A DNA stretch of 64,000 nucleotides from Echria macrotheca (GCA_030411725.1 MU839835.1:930001-994000); one strand, 5' to 3'. Positions 31,157 through 43,900 are shown, numbered from the stretch's first letter. Notes: generated from the sequence alone by a model not told the origin. A program made the numbers and translations.

Positions 31157-33012
31157 ATGGGCCAGACACTCTCTGAGCCCGTCGTTGAAAAGGTACGTGA
31201 CGAAGAGAAGGGTCGCGAGGCGCCCATTGCCCCGCGTCGTCCCTGGCGGCCCCGCCGCGCCCCCCTCGTCACTGGCTATCCCGGCCTGAGGGTGCTCGCG
31301 CGACAACATCACAACATCGGGTCGGCTCACCGCAGACACCCGGCTTTGCTTGCTTGCCTGAATTCCAAGTCATGGAAACTAACTCAGAGAATTTCTAGGC
31401 GTCGGCAACCGGCGAGGATGAACGACTTATCTATGGCGTCTCCGCAATGCAGGGCTGGCGCATCAGCATGGAGGATGCGCACACCACGGTACTCGACCTC
31501 CTGGCTGGCAACCCCAAAGCTGCCAAGTCCCACAAGTCAAAGTTGTCTTTCTTCGGCGTCTATGATGGCCATGGCGGCGCTGGGGTAGCACTCTTCGCCG
31601 GGGAGAATATCCACAACATCATTACAAAGCAGGAAACGTTCAAGACGGGCAAGTACGAGCAGGCTCTTAAGGACGGGTTCTTGGCGACTGACAGGGCGAT
31701 CCTCAACGGTATGGATTCCTCTCCATTTGCACGCTGCATGGCGCCGCGTGGTACTGATGATGAACAGATCCCAAATACGAAGAGGAGGTATCTGGATGCA
31801 CAGCTTGTGTTGGTTTGATCACAGACGATAAAATATACATTGTTGGTCTACACCCCGCTGTCTTCCCACAAATATTAATCCTTTACAGGCAAATGCCGGA
31901 GACTCCAGAAGCGTGTTGGGCGTCAAGGGCCGCGCAAAACCGCTGTCGTTCGACCATAAGCCACAAAATGAAGGTGTGTAGCGGTCCACGACACGGTGAA
32001 GACTTTGCTAAAAGCGACCAGGGGAAAAGGCGCGCATCACGGCTGCCGGCGGTTTCGTCGATTTCGGACGAGTAAACGGCAACCTGGCCCTCTCGAGAGC
32101 CATTGGTGATTTCGAGTTCAAGAAGAGCGCCGAGCTGCCACCGGAGCAGCAAATCGTGACAGCATTCCCCGACGTTAACGTGCACGACCTGGCCGATGAT
32201 GACGAGTTCCTCGTCATTGCTTGTGATGGTATGTCTCCGGAAGGCTACGGGGGGCTTAGCTAACGGATGCAGGTATCTGGGATTGCCAGTCATCGCAGGC
32301 CGTCATCGAGTTTGTCAGACGTGGTATTGCCGCCAAGCAGGATCTAGATAAGATTTGCGAGAACATGATGGACAACTGCCTGGCCTCAAATTCAGAGACT
32401 GGTGGAGTGGGCTGCGACAACATGACCATGATCATCATAGGGTTCCTCCGAGGACGGACCAAGGAGGAGTGGTATGAGGAGATCGCCCGTCGGGTTGCTA
32501 ATGGAGACGGCCCCTGTGCCCCTCCCGAGTACGGTACGGACCCGCCACCTTCCTGATCGAGCCCCTTTATTCTTTTCCCCGCGGCGCGCGCCATCTCCAG
32601 CCGGGTTCCTAGCCAAGATATGTGACTAATATACGATTTGTCGCCTTTAGCTGAGTTCCGAGGTCCGGGTGTGCATCATAACTTCGATGATAGTGACAGC
32701 GGGTATGATGTCGAGGAGAACAAGCAGGGCAAGACGTTCGGTATCGGCGGTTATAGGGGACGAATCATATTCCTCGGCGACGGGACCGAAGTCTTGACGG
32801 ATTCGGACGACACCGAGATGTTTGACAACTCGGAGGAGGACAAGGATTTGGCCAGTCAGGTCGGCAAGAGCACATCGCAAGAGAGCAGCGGCTCGACCGA
32901 GGATCACGTCACGGCAAAGACGGGTGAGGAGAAGGTGGGTGAGGTACAACCAGAGAAAGAGAAGGCAGAGGCCGAGGTGAAGACGGACTCGGAAGCGAAG
33001 AAAGATTCGTGA
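31157..33012 (+). CDS. PP2C-type Ser/Thr phosphatase (Ptc2/Ptc3-like)
   Basis: Metal-dependent PP2C phosphatases of this group dampen stress MAPK and DNA-damage kinases. Seven exons are inferred: 31157-31192, 31399-31708, 31768-31841, 31889-31973, 32022-32228, 32273-32533 and 32651-33012, giving 444 residues in frame. Motifs in order: MGQTLSEPVVEK (Met-Gly, a possible N-myristoylation start), GVSAMQGWRISMEDAHTT, FFGVYDGHGGAGVALFA (metal-binding Asp), CTACVGLI, ANAGDSRSVLGVKG, ARITAAGGFVDFGRVNGNLA, LSRAIGDFEFKK, FLVIACDGIWDC (metal Asp) and GGVGCDNMTMIII. The tail is an acidic, Ser/Lys-rich extension usual in this group. Intron 3 (31842-31888) has the weak donor GTTGGT, fixed by the YI-ANAGDS junction. 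The 206-nt intron 1 follows just 12 codons. Confidence 0.94.
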
Positions 33013-35038
33013 AAGGGGGGCGGTGAGCGTTTTCTATGTCGGACTATGAGTGGGAGCAAGCGATGGTGGTAACCCTTGGGCGTGGAAGGCAGATAAAGGA
33101 GGATGGAGGTGAACTTTGGCGGCCCCCGGCATCCCATGAATACGATCTTCTCCCATATGATGTCGCCGCGGTTCGATGAAGGCGCAGCGAATGGCGGACT
33201 TGCAGCTTCAGCGAGGGGGAGGCTGGGGCCGGAAGATATGAGCGGGCATTACGGACACCTCTATTACACTGTCACCTGGTTGAGATTTTAACTACCGTTT
33301 CCGTTGGTCTACGACTTTCGTTCCCGAGTGACTGTTTTTGAAGGTGGGTGGTAGGTCGTATGATTCAGAAGGGGGATTGAGCTAGGTAATGGAAGAACAC
33401 AGCGGGTGGCCGTGGAGGGGTAGAGCTGTTTTCCTGGGTCATTCAAGACGACCGGGTTCTCGGGGACGGCTTGGGCAAACCGGTGCAGCAGGATGACTTG
33501 ATGCTGGAAGTTGGACCTGGTATCAAGTGAAAGCCTCTCTGGCATGAACGGGAGAAGCTGGGTTATGCCTGGGGTTTCTGATGGGTCCGGGATGTTGGGT
33601 TTGGGATCCCGGATAGGTATCCAAGTATCCCAGGTCAGACCATGGGGAGACAAGCCGGGGCCAGATGAATCTGTCCGATGGAAGATAGCGTACAACACTG
33701 ATAGTGTTAGGTGGCAAGGGAAGGGGAAGGGAGGGGATGAAAAGGGAAGAGAACAAAAGATGAAGAACAAGCTTCCGGAAGCTCGGATGTTGAATAATGC
33801 CGTTAGGTTTTCTCTAGACCAAAAGTCGAGGTTAAGGTAGTATGGACACTGGGAGAAGGGGGAAAACAGGGGACCCCCGTGGGTAACCATGGTTGACTGG
33901 CTCGATTTCTTCGTTCCTGAGACGAGCCTTGGCGGGTTATACAGCATTGAGGATTGAGAATTGAGAAGGAGACGTAAATGCAGGAAAGCTTGGGAATAGC
34001 TCATGTAGGTGCCAAGGGACGGACGGAGGATGAGAACCCATGGTTGGGACTTGGGCGGGGTTCTTTGGACTGGACGAGGGTTATCGGACCAGATGAACTG
34101 GTATGTTTTGGGATGGAATCCATGGAATCCATGGATGGCATGAAGTTGGTGGTTTCCAGTCAGTTTGGGAGGTCCCTGTCTCTTTTTCTCCCTCCAAGCA
34201 AGAGGAGTCTTGAATGTGGAAGCGAGCGGGTCTGTGCGCGGTCCCGGTGCCGGTGTTGCACACGGACCCTGCTTGGTTGTGTGTGTCTCCTGCAACGACG
34301 AGACGGGAGGACCCTTGTTTCGAAGATTTCTTGTTACTCTGCGGGATACTGTCCCATTTGCTTCTCTTTTTGTTTGGTGCAACGGTAGATTCTATGCAGT
34401 TTTGACGCTCCCGTTCCGGCGGCGGATGAGGTGCCGAAGGAGGGGGCGTGTGTGTGTGATGTGCTGCTTGGTTTTGCTGCTGTCAACACTCTTCTCCCTG
34501 AACCCCTGCCTGCGGTTCCTGACCAAGAGGTTTTCTGGCTCTCTCTTCCCCCACGCAACGCGCCTCGCCTACATGTTTTGGCTGAGAACAGCAAGCCGAA
34601 GGAGGTTTTTTGGTCTTGCGATGATTTTCGTCATGCTTGGATGTTGGGTGCTGGAGATCCTCGAGGCAGACGGCTGGCTAGGTAGGACCAGAATAGAACA
34701 AGCCCTCTCTGTGAGAGACAAATGTTTCGTCCCACGGCGAGCCCGGATTTTCTTTTAGGGGGGCCTTGCTGCTCTCCTTTTACCCTCCCGTTTGTTTCTC
34801 TCTTTTTCTCTTTTTCCTGTTTTCCCATTCTGCCTAATTCCTCTACCAGTGCTGGCACCAGTCTGTCGACGAGCCATGATCGCCAGGCCCGGTGCCATCA
34901 TCGCCGCTCTTGTTTACTCTCCTCTTCTCTATTCACCCGCCGGGCGGTAAATTCCTGTTGAACCAGGTTTACTTCTTTTTGTTTTCTTCAGTTCTATTTA
35001 GCCAGGACCCGGTGTTCGGGACTACGTTACCAACCAGG
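33013..35038. other. Intergenic region upstream of the coiled-coil membrane protein
   Basis: 2.0 kb. It holds long but uncharacteristic open frames on both strands. The last about 240 bases are strongly T/C-rich (CTCTCTTTTTCTC runs near 34797-34820), as in many fungal promoters and leaders. Confidence 0.5.
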
Positions 35039-36626
35039 ATGGCGGGCCACAGGAAACAACAATCTCCAATACGACTATGTCGTCTTCTCTTCTTGCTGGG
35101 CTCATCAGCGAGCTTCGTCTGGGCCAGCGGCAGCGGAGATGCCGCCGGCTGGAGGAGAAGCGATGAGGTGGACGCGGCCGAGGCGGAGAACACCAGGCCA
35201 TTATTCTGGGAGCTGCAAAAGGAGAGACGGGAGGAGGCATCATCACCCGTCGTTGCCGCCGAGCCAGCCCATGTCATCAGGGACTGTATCGCAACCATCA
35301 CGCCGCCGCCGGACCTGCTCCGCCGCCAGGACCAGGGCCAGATCCAGGCCCTCAGCAACCAGCTCGAGATCCTGTCTCAGCAGTCACGCTCCGTCAGCCA
35401 GGCCAGCCAGCAGGTCAGCCAGTCGAGCCAGCAGCTGAGCCAGTCGCTGCAGCAGGCCACGCAGCGTCTCAGCCAGAGCGACCAGCAGCTGGCCACCGTC
35501 CGCGCGAGCTTGGATGCTGCCACGCAGGCGTCCCGCTCGCTGTCGCAGCAGGCGGCGGATGCGTCGAGACAGGTCGACCAGGCCCGGCAGAGCGCCGATA
35601 ATGCCATCCAGCAGGCTATCAGCAGTGTGTCGCGCAGCGTGAGCGACTCGATGATGCAGAGCATGGCGAGCGTGAGCCGGTCGTTTGCGAGCGCGCTCGC
35701 GCAGGCCAGCCAGAGCGCGGCGAGCGTTGCCGGGTCGGCTGCAAGTGTGGTACAGAAGGCGCAGGCTGAGGCTACGGCTGTCAGGGTATGTCATTCTCTT
35801 TTTTTGTCACAGCAGCCAAATTGCTAACATTGTCACACAGAGCGAGGCAAGCAACCAAGTCCAGCAGGCTCAGGGGGCTGCTCTATCCGTCACGCAGACG
35901 GCTCTGGCCGTGGTCGGCGGCATCATCGGCTCCTCGCTGATCACCGTCGCCCTCTTTGTGCTCATCCTCCGCTACCGCCGCAACAAGCGCCGGACACGCC
36001 TCGGCATGCGCACGCCCAACATAAGCTATCCCGACCTCAAGGGGTCGAGCGACAACGCCGTCGGCGGCGGGCGCATCGGCGGCTACGCGGCCAGCGACGC
36101 CGAGAGCACATATAGCACCGACGACAACGGCTTCCGGCCGGATGTCAAGGAACCCCCCGCCGTCGCCGTGCGCGGGAGCGTCAGCCTCGGTCCGGGCGGC
36201 GGTACCAACGGGCGTGGGACTCCCGGCGTGGGGTATGCGCTTAGTTACTACGGACCAAAGGACACCAACAAGACGAATATTAACCCCATGTCGGGGACTA
36301 CGGCGGCGGCTGCGACAACAGCAGCGCCGGGCAGGGATGGCGGGGAGTTCCAGCTAGGGAATCCGCCCAAGGGGAAGTTCACGCTGTTCCCGAGGAGTTC
36401 GAGCAAAGAGGACCTGGTGGGGAGTCCGCAGTCGGGCTTGTCGACGACTATGACTTCTAGTAGCGGCGGTAGTGGGGGGAGTAGGGGGAGTAGTACGCCG
36501 CAGATGAGGCTGCAGAGGACGTCCAGGGGGTTCGTGCCCACGCTGGAGACTTGGATTCGCGCCGGGACTGTGAGTCCGTTTGCGACTGTGAAGAAGGGGG
36601 CGTCTGCGGCGGCGGGGTCGAAGTAA
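35039..36626 (+). CDS. Single-pass membrane protein with Gln/Ser-rich coiled-coil ectodomain
   Basis: I do not recognise a named family. Exons 35039-35785 and 35841-36626 (55-nt intron, GTATGT ... GCTAACATTGTCACACAG) give 510 residues. A signal peptide or anchor covers residues 13-30 (LCRLLFLLGSSASFVWAS). Residues about 100-265 are a long, almost Pro-free helix-forming stretch of Gln/Ser/Ala repeats (SQQSRSVSQASQQVSQSSQQ and similar), predicted here by eye as coiled coil. A membrane helix lies at about 268-292 (TALAVVGGIIGSSLITVALF) with a stop-transfer RYRRNKRRTR. The cytosolic about 215 residues are Gly/Ser/Thr-rich and end FVPTLETWIRAGTVSPFA, a hydrophobic tail that may be a docking site. 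The topology resembles fungal wall or surface sensors, but the ectodomain is helical rather than a WSC or mucin type. It has no obvious enzyme motif. Confidence 0.75.
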
Positions 36627-37160
36627 TGTCTCCAAAAAAAATAATGGGTTGAGAGGAAGGTAATTTGTGGAGTGTGTTTTGTTGCATAGCGTGGCGTAGT
36701 TGTAGGGTGGGGGGTTTGATACCTGTGGTTTTTGAATAGATAATGTCTGTCTCTCTTGAGAATTGGTCTTTGGTTTCCTTCCAGTGGGAAAATGTGGTGC
36801 GGTGCTTCGTCGTGTACAATACCTTATGCGGGTAGGTTCCGAGATCAGGACTGGGCGTGCGTCTTCGACTAGGCTTATTACACAGTAGGTACGCAGCATG
36901 GCCTTCCTCCTTTTGAGCCCATGGAGATGTAGTAAAAAAACCGTTACACTTTCTAGGTAGCCAACGGGTACTTTCATTCTATCCCTTTCAGAATCACACG
37001 AGTTAGTTATTAGTCCGCTTCAAATTATCCGGCTGGGGAACGCATAGAGAGAGGGATCACCACGACCCAGACTTGGAGTCGGGAAAGGGAAATCCAGGGG
37101 TTTGGTTTGGTGAGGGTTCTGCTGTTGCTACAGAAACTACTATAGTGAGACATTTCCCAA
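36627..37160. other. Intergenic region before tRNA-Gly
   Basis: 534 bases, probably the 3' UTR of the membrane protein gene followed by spacer. No gene was recognised. Confidence 0.5.
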
Positions 37161-37231
37161 GCGTCAGTGGTTTAGTGGTAAAATCCATCGTTGCCATCGA
37201 TGGGCCCCGCGTTCGATTCGCGGCTGACGCA
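37161..37231 (+). tRNA. tRNA-Gly (anticodon GCC)
   Basis: The 71-nt cloverleaf has acceptor stem GCGTCAG/CTGACGC (7 perfect pairs) and discriminator A. The anticodon stem is CATCG/CGATG around loop TTGCCAT (anticodon GCC), and the T arm is CCGCG-TTCGATT-CGCGG. There is no intron. A T-rich stretch from about 37235 (TTTCTTTCTTTTTTTG) would terminate RNA polymerase III. Confidence 0.97.
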
Positions 37232-38893
37232 AGAGTTTCTTTCTTTTTTTGTCTTCTTCCTTGATGTGTTTGTTCATCGCCCCTTTTGTTTTTGGACGTG
37301 AACACGGTCGTCTTGTTTACATTTTTTTTTCCCTCCGTCTTCTTTTCTTCATTTTCCCAAAACGTGAGTTTGTTATATTCCATGGACCCTTTTTTGTCAT
37401 TTTCTCGCTTGGTGGTGCTCAGCGAAAACATTGGGGCTTGGTATCTACCCCGTCCGTGAGCAACGCGATATCCTGTCGAGGCGGAACATTAACACCTCGA
37501 TGTTGAAGTCATTCATCTTGTTTTCCTAAATGTGATTCTAAACTCGGTATTTCAAGAGAATGTTCCCAGCTGGTTGGGCAGGGACGTTGTAGCCGGTCAC
37601 TGATATGTCTCCATTTACCCAGACGGTCCTCTTTATACCTGCCTATATAGCTTTCAAGGCATCATTTAGTTGTACCCGACTGTGATCTTTGGTGTTGCTC
37701 CCGCAACTCCGGTGCCCTGCCCTCGGAAAGATAAGGAAACAGGGGTCGGGACAGCAACAGCAGCAGTTACAATATGACCCTAGTTCTAGGGGGGGCAGTC
37801 CTGATGAGGACTCAAGTATCCCACATTCAAGACGCCATACTGTAGGTAGGTAGTCAACGATAGATACCCGATGGGAAACCTCCAGGAAGTTCGCCATATC
37901 ATACTACGCAGAAGACGGAAGTAATCGGCAAGCAAACTTTCGACGCAGTAGGTATCCGACTTGAGAAATGTGGCACGGCGGATCGAAAGAGGCTGCGTAA
38001 AGAATAATAGAGCTAACCTATCTCGTTGGAGGTCTGGAACAGAACTCGCTTATGTGGCTGTAAACCACGCCTCAGATATCATTATCCCCTACCTCCCTGC
38101 CTCCAAGACCTTTTCATCCCTCACAAATCATAGAGGCACGACCGAGGTACAGAGAATCGAGAGTAACTACGTAGGTAGCTCAAAGGATATGATATCCGCC
38201 CATCCTTTATTTGCATCGACGAAGCTCAGCTCGTATATCGAGCGGGATACAAATAAACACAGCATCTAGTCGAAATCCAATAGTTACAACTGGCCGAGGA
38301 TAATGCAGGAGGAGACTAGATGGATCTCTCTCTCCCCTTTTGTGAGAATCTTTTACACGCTGATTATTGTTCCAGGGACTACTAGTACATCTGCGGGGAG
38401 AACGATCGATTTGACTTGGCAGGTTCATCGTATGCTTATCGATGAAGCAGTTGGAAGCAAAACCATGGATAAAAAACCACCGGGAAGTTCATTTCCCTCT
38501 GCTTCTGAATGTGCTGTTGTTAAGGCTTAGATGGAGTTGCCTTATTTATTAGGTGTTCGAATTTCGCCGGTGCCTTGTTCCTGATACCTATGAATGTGTA
38601 CCCAAGGGGTTGGGGGACATGGGTTTGTATATTGGGATGCAACAGCTACGAGGTACAAAAACAAGATTGATACACAGCATGAGAGGCAAACAGATGGGGG
38701 GCTGGCTACCTATCTTACCTACCCGTTGCGCCGAGTTTGGGTCGGCCCAGTAGATATCTTGAGTGTGTTATTAACAGGATTATTAGCCAGTACAACTATG
38801 AAGCAGTTGAGTATTTAGACTCGGGGTACAGAAAATAGACAGAACAAAAAAAAATATCACACCAGTTCTCTGGAATAGGTTAAACAACCAACA
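37232..38893. other. Gene-free stretch between the two tRNA genes
   Basis: 1.66 kb with no recognised gene; open frames are short and without family character. Slightly more A+T-rich than the coding regions. Confidence 0.5.
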
Positions 38894-38965
38894 GGGCCGA
38901 ACCAGGGCTCGAACCTGGGACCACTTGCACCCAAAGCAAGTATGCTACCACTACACCATACGGCC
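38894..38965 (-). tRNA. tRNA-Pro (anticodon TGG)
   Basis: The 72-nt cloverleaf on the minus strand has acceptor GGCCGTA/TTCGGCC with one T-T mismatch at pair 6-67 and discriminator C. The D arm contains AGTGGTAG. The anticodon stem is CTTGC/GCAAG around loop TTTGGGT (anticodon TGG), and the T arm is CCAGG-TTCGAGC-CCTGG. There is no intron. An A-run on the + strand near 38845-38853, about 40 nt downstream, is a plausible Pol III terminator. Confidence 0.94.
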
Positions 38966-39996
38966 GTTGTTGATTATTGCACATGGGGTTGACACTTGTA
39001 TTGGGCAAGTCGTGGCTTGCTCGCCGGGGACTGGACGAGCCGGGTGATAGTGATGACGATGGAAGGCAGAGCGGGATCCCATTTTATAAATGAAACTCGG
39101 GTGATTTTAAATGAGGAGATACAGCGAGGTTAATATGCTCAGGCCAGAGTTTAGAGAAAAAATAATCTATCTCTGTCATGATAAGTCGTCCTCTCTAGAG
39201 GTTTTCTTTCTCACGACTCAAGGTCCCAAACCCCTTGAACTGACTCGAACCGTGGTTTCTGCGATTCAGGGTAGGTACTTTTGCTGCGGATTGGACTCTG
39301 GTCAAGCAACCTCTGTCTGTCTTTCCCTACTGGCACCCTCTGTTCTTATCCACCGGAAGATTGTGTCTTTTTGTCTCTTCGCCAGAATAAACCGCCTCTA
39401 CTCCGCCAGGCTGCATTGAACGACTCCAGAGTTCAATATGCCAAGACTCTGAAAGACCACGTCGCGACACGGCAGGGTCCGTTTACTAGATGTATGCAAC
39501 CGCAATTAACATTCCATGCCCGCTGAGTTTATGGTTGAAAACCTGGTAATTCCGCCTTGAAGGGGGAAGATTGAATCATTCAGAAGGGTCAGCACCAACC
39601 TTGACACACCGAGGACTGAGGACTTTTGCATCACAGGGAGTACTGCATCACAGTGAGTAGTGTTGTCTCGCAGATGTTATAGCACCGAAATCAGAACAAT
39701 ATCCAGTGAATACTGCGTAATATATACTTGCGATGAGACTCTATCTTCTTGAACCTCGGCTGGGAATATGAAAAGGGGTAATGCGGATATTTCCGTGCGG
39801 GGAAGGAAACGGGAACAACACCACACTGGGCATATATCCTGGGCGCGCCCTTTGACGACTTCGGGGGGAGAATTTAGATATATCTTGCCATAGCATCACA
39901 ATAGTATTCTCGGGTCCTTGCATTTCGTCCCCATATCAAAACTATACTTACCCAGTTCTACACTTACCAGCGGTGACCACGCCAAAGACTGCCAAT
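38966..39996. other. Intergenic region upstream of the GST-fold gene
   Basis: 1.03 kb with no recognised gene. It should include the promoter of the GST-fold gene at its right end. Confidence 0.5.
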
Positions 39997-40989
39997 ATGC
40001 CGCCCGTCATCGTCTACCACTACTCCTTTTCGCCCTACGCCCGCCGCATACTCTGGTATCTTCGACTGCGCGGCATCCCATACCTAACTTGCGCGCAACC
40101 ACCCACCTTGCCACGGCCCGACGTGCGGCTCCTAGGCCTCAAACACCGGCGGATCCCCATCGTCGCGATAGGCGGAGATGTCTACCTCGACACACGTCTG
40201 ATCCTGCGCAAGCTCGCTCGCCTCCCCCCTTCCCCCTCCCCCGCCATGCAACACCCGCCATCGGGGACACAAGCAGCCGGCATCGAGCGGCTCCTCTCAG
40301 CCTGGTCTACCGACGGCGGCCTCTTCAGTCGCGCGATGCAGCTCCTCCCCGGCGCGGACCTGCCGCTCCTCAAAAACAAGGCCTTCCAGCGCGACCGGGC
40401 CGACTTTGTCGGACACAGCACGAACGCGGCTGGGGCGGCGGCACTACGGCCTGAGGCCATGGCCGAGCTGCGCGACGCCTTCGCCCTGCTCGAGAGCACC
40501 TTCTTCGCCGACGGGCGCGACTGGATCCTCGGCGGCCAGGGACCTACGACGGCTGATATCGAGGCCGTCTGGCTCTTCCACTGGCTCTCCGGCCTCAAGG
40601 GGGCGCTGGATCCTGCTACGATCTCGCCCGCTCTGTTCCCCAGCGTGTTTGCGTGGGTCGACCGGTTCCAGCGCCAGCTGAGCACGGCCAAGACGGAGGC
40701 GGGGACCGTGAGCGGCGAGGAGGCCAGGGATAGGATCTTGGGACAGGCTTCACAGACGAAAGACGAGGTCGAGGTGGATGCGAACGAGATGCTGGTCAAG
40801 TTCTATGGGCTGCAGCAGGGCAGCGTGGTCGAAGTGTGGCCGGTGGACTCCGGGTCGGCGCACGTCGACGTCGGCAGGCTCTTGGGCCTTGACAGCCTTG
40901 AGATCGTCTTCGAGACCGACGCCGGCGTTAGGGTGCACGCCCCGCGCCATGGCTTCCGGCAGCGGCCTGTCATCAGCTCCAATCTGTAG
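39997..40989 (+). CDS. Glutathione S-transferase-fold protein
   Basis: A single exon encodes 330 residues. The N-terminal thioredoxin-like part is VIVYHYSFSPYARRILWYLR ... RIPIVAIGGDVYLDTRLILR, the GST beta-alpha-beta pattern with the cis-Pro (IPIVAIGG). The middle is an all-helical GST C-terminal domain (WILGGQGPTTADIEAVWLFH, the usual N-capping box region). The last about 80 residues (DANEMLVKFYGLQQGSVVEV ... VRVHAPRHGFRQRPVI) are an extra domain seen in a fungal GST-like group. The position of the catalytic Cys/Ser reads SFSPYA: there is no Cys, but the Tyr and Ser nearby could serve glutathione. The substrate is unknown. Start: the ATG at 39997 directly precedes PPVIVYHY. The frame opens 8 codons earlier only with GTG. 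Confidence 0.86.
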   Translation: MPPVIVYHYSFSPYARRILWYLRLRGIPYLTCAQPPTLPRPDVRLLGLKHRRIPIVAIGGDVYLDTRLILRKLARLPPSPSPAMQHPPSGTQAAGIERLLSAWSTDGGLFSRAMQLLPGADLPLLKNKAFQRDRADFVGHSTNAAGAAALRPEAMAELRDAFALLESTFFADGRDWILGGQGPTTADIEAVWLFHWLSGLKGALDPATISPALFPSVFAWVDRFQRQLSTAKTEAGTVSGEEARDRILGQASQTKDEVEVDANEMLVKFYGLQQGSVVEVWPVDSGSAHVDVGRLLGLDSLEIVFETDAGVRVHAPRHGFRQRPVISSNL

Positions 40990-43900
40990 CCTGTGTTTCA
41001 CATGTTAGTTCGTAGCCAATATACGGAACTTTTCTCCATGCCAAAGTCGCCTTGTTAAAGTGGGGTGGTTTCGCAGAGTTTCTGGTCGTCCGAACCGCGC
41101 CGATAAATCTTATCCGGTGCGGTACTTGCTCAGCCATGTCTCTCCCCCATCACCCCGCCTTTTCTGTTGACTCTTACGTCGGCGGCTCTGCTTTGACTCT
41201 CGGCGTTTTGTGGAATGGAGGGGTGAGCGTGTGTGTCCGACAGGAAACTAGTCCGGAGCAGAGGGACATCTCGGATCGATTTTATTCGTCTACGGCTTCG
41301 ATATTCCCTGCCATACGGCATTTTCGAACCGAGAAGAGCCCCCACGCGAGTCAAGCTTTGGACCCTTATTTTTAAGCAAGACTCGAAACAATCCGGCTCT
41401 TCTTCCTGGAGCGGGTTGGGAAAAATAGATCGAATTCTTCATGCGGCGAGTTGTGGATGTTTCCTGGTGTAGAGTATGATCGTCAAACACGATTTACCTT
41501 CTCCATAGCCGTCCCTCCCGAAGGGTTGGTGGGGCTTTCTCAGCTCCCAGAATGCTAAGGTCAAAGGTCGTAGGATCGGATATATCAACCTCTCGGACGG
41601 ATGTATAAAAGTCGCTCCGGTTGTTGTATCCGCGAATCCAAGCTGGCTCTCTCGTCCCAGCCCTCAGCTGTGTCCGAGTCCGATAGCTGTCTGACGTGAG
41701 CCTGTCAGTAACTAGACAGTGGATTCTCCGTATGGTTGCTTTGAAATGCCCAAATTGATATCTCGTATCTCGCCACCATCAACAACCATTTCGGCCTTGT
41801 CAGCAGTGCGATCGAGACTCTCCCAGCCTTACCTGAACGGCTGACCAACCCACCAACCGCCACCACCTACACGACCCACACCACCCAGTTAAAAGTGCCA
41901 TCCCGCGATGCGAGTGCGCGGGCATCCGGTGTGGGTGGTGTATCCGCTTCGGAGCCGTACCGTTAACAGGATTAATAATTGGCAAAGGGAAGCGAGCTTC
42001 CCAATCGTCCCGACGCCGTCGAGGTAGCGTTGGTGGAGCGTCCCGCAAGCGGCTAGCACGGCCAGAGGTGCTCGAATAAGAATTCGCTGGTTGATTGTTC
42101 TCTCCTCTTGTCCCCACACAGATATTTGCATCCAGTTCGTTCTGAGTTTTTACTGTGCAGAACTTTTAGCACTGCAGCACAGCTGCACGGAGTGCTTCTC
42201 TTCGGGGAGCCGGCCGAGCATCCCACCCCTCCTCCCCCACTGTGTTCTACTTTAGCGCACGAAACCTTGGACCCCTTGGGATTCCCCACAAACCAACGCA
42301 CAACAGACTTGGATGGGGGCGCGGACCAATCGACTCTGGTGTGATTTTTCAGGTCGATGTTCCGTCCACTGTACACAATATTTCTCCCCTGTGAATAATG
42401 CCCGGCCCTTCGCGAAGAGTAGCAAGTACGCGTGCATACAACCCTGGACCCGGGGTTCTAACCGAACCAAGGTCCTGCCCATTCCCATTTCGCAATTTTT
42501 TCCGCAAATTTTCCCTTTGCTATCCTGTCCCGCTGCCATCACTTTTTTTTCTTTGCTTTTTGCTAAAAACGTGCCACATCCAGATCTCCCAGACCTGGCG
42601 GTTGTGTGCCCCTTTTCGTCTGATTCCACCCTCCATTCCCTTTCTCACGGGCCTCGGGGTGTCAGCCGTAAAAGGAGACTATCAAGGGACCGAGTTATGT
42701 CATTGGGTAAACGGCCAACGGTGCTTGTCGTGCTTGTTTCGTTCCACGGTAGAGGTGGAGCCCGTGGAATGATTTGAGACCTCTTTTCTCCTCTAACCGC
42801 ACAGCTCGGGCCAGGTGGCGCCTCGTGTGCAGCAATTTCATGCGAGTGCGTCATAGGGGGCCCAACGAGGGGTGACCTGGCGGTGGGAACAAAAAATCGA
42901 AGAAAACCTATCGATGGGAACAGGAGCCTCAATCCGAACAATAGCTGCTCAATTCTGGAATGCCCTTGTTGCCAACTGGGAATTGGAGATCTCGATACTC
43001 GAGCAGACCTGAGCACGGCGATGCGCAGATCCAACCTTCTCGAGGGACCTCGCGGCACAGTGCGTAAAACCGGCAGGCTACATTGGCTCTGAGACATCAT
43101 TCCATCATCCTCGATCCCCACGGTTACGTCATCGATGTGAATAAAAAAAGGGTCGGACAATGCCCAGCGCCACCCCAGCAACTCGGCCAGCTCTTTGAGC
43201 ACAGCAGTGAAAACAGAGATGCGGAATGGCAAGCCGATCGCGTATTCGCAAAGATGCCGCAACGATCGCGACTGTAGTCTTGAACCGCCACTCCGGGTTC
43301 TTCCTGGCGCGCGCGGAGGAATATGACCGTGGGTGTCGCAGAAAGGGGTACGGGGTAGAGACTGGACTGTCAGTGAGAAAAGGACAAGGCGTTGGTGTCG
43401 CGAAGCACAAATCACTGGCGGAGGATCTGATTGTCAGATTGCAACCATACCGCTCTGTTCAGGTCTAGTGCCCTGACGCAATAAATTCTCGCCAGACCGG
43501 CAGCCAGACGACCGGGGGTGGCAGGGGACAGAAAGCGTGACCCCGCCATTTGATTCGACGGCTTCGGCCTCTGTCACGAGTGCCCCACTCCAACATTTGT
43601 TCCGCGTTCCATGAGCGGTGAGGTCGCTGGCTTGCCAACTGGCGACACCTCCAGATCTCGTCGCGCCTCCAGTCCGGTCGAGACCGCTGGCGAGACCGGC
43701 GGCGAGACGAGGCACACACCACTACGGTTGGCTGTAGCTCTGCCTATAGACTCGGATATTGAATAACTAGCCGGGTCCGGAACATCGAGGTGCGAGCGGC
43801 CGCAGCACATGGCCTGAGGTCCTGGCCCGAACCATCTGAAGCGACCGAGAGAACAGCGGAGGTCGGAGCCCTTCCCCGGTGCGCGAGACTCCAGCTTGTG

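Noticed and set aside
31788..31838. Possible donor GTATCT ending PP2C exon 3 early at 31787
   Set aside because: Reading through gives VSGCTACVGLITDDKIYI, the conserved PP2C sequence, so the exon continues to 31841.
33309..34382. 357-codon open frame on the minus strand
   Set aside because: It starts with TTG rather than ATG, has no domain or repeat character, uses amino acids as expected from random CT-rich sequence, and lies in a typical promoter interval.
34165..34758. 197-codon plus-strand frame
   Set aside because: Rich in Cys, Phe and Arg without any motif; overlaps another chance frame in the leader region of the coiled-coil protein gene.
42645..43415. 256-codon minus-strand frame upstream of the bZIP gene
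   Set aside because: No recognisable family motif, no splice partners and composition like non-coding sequence.
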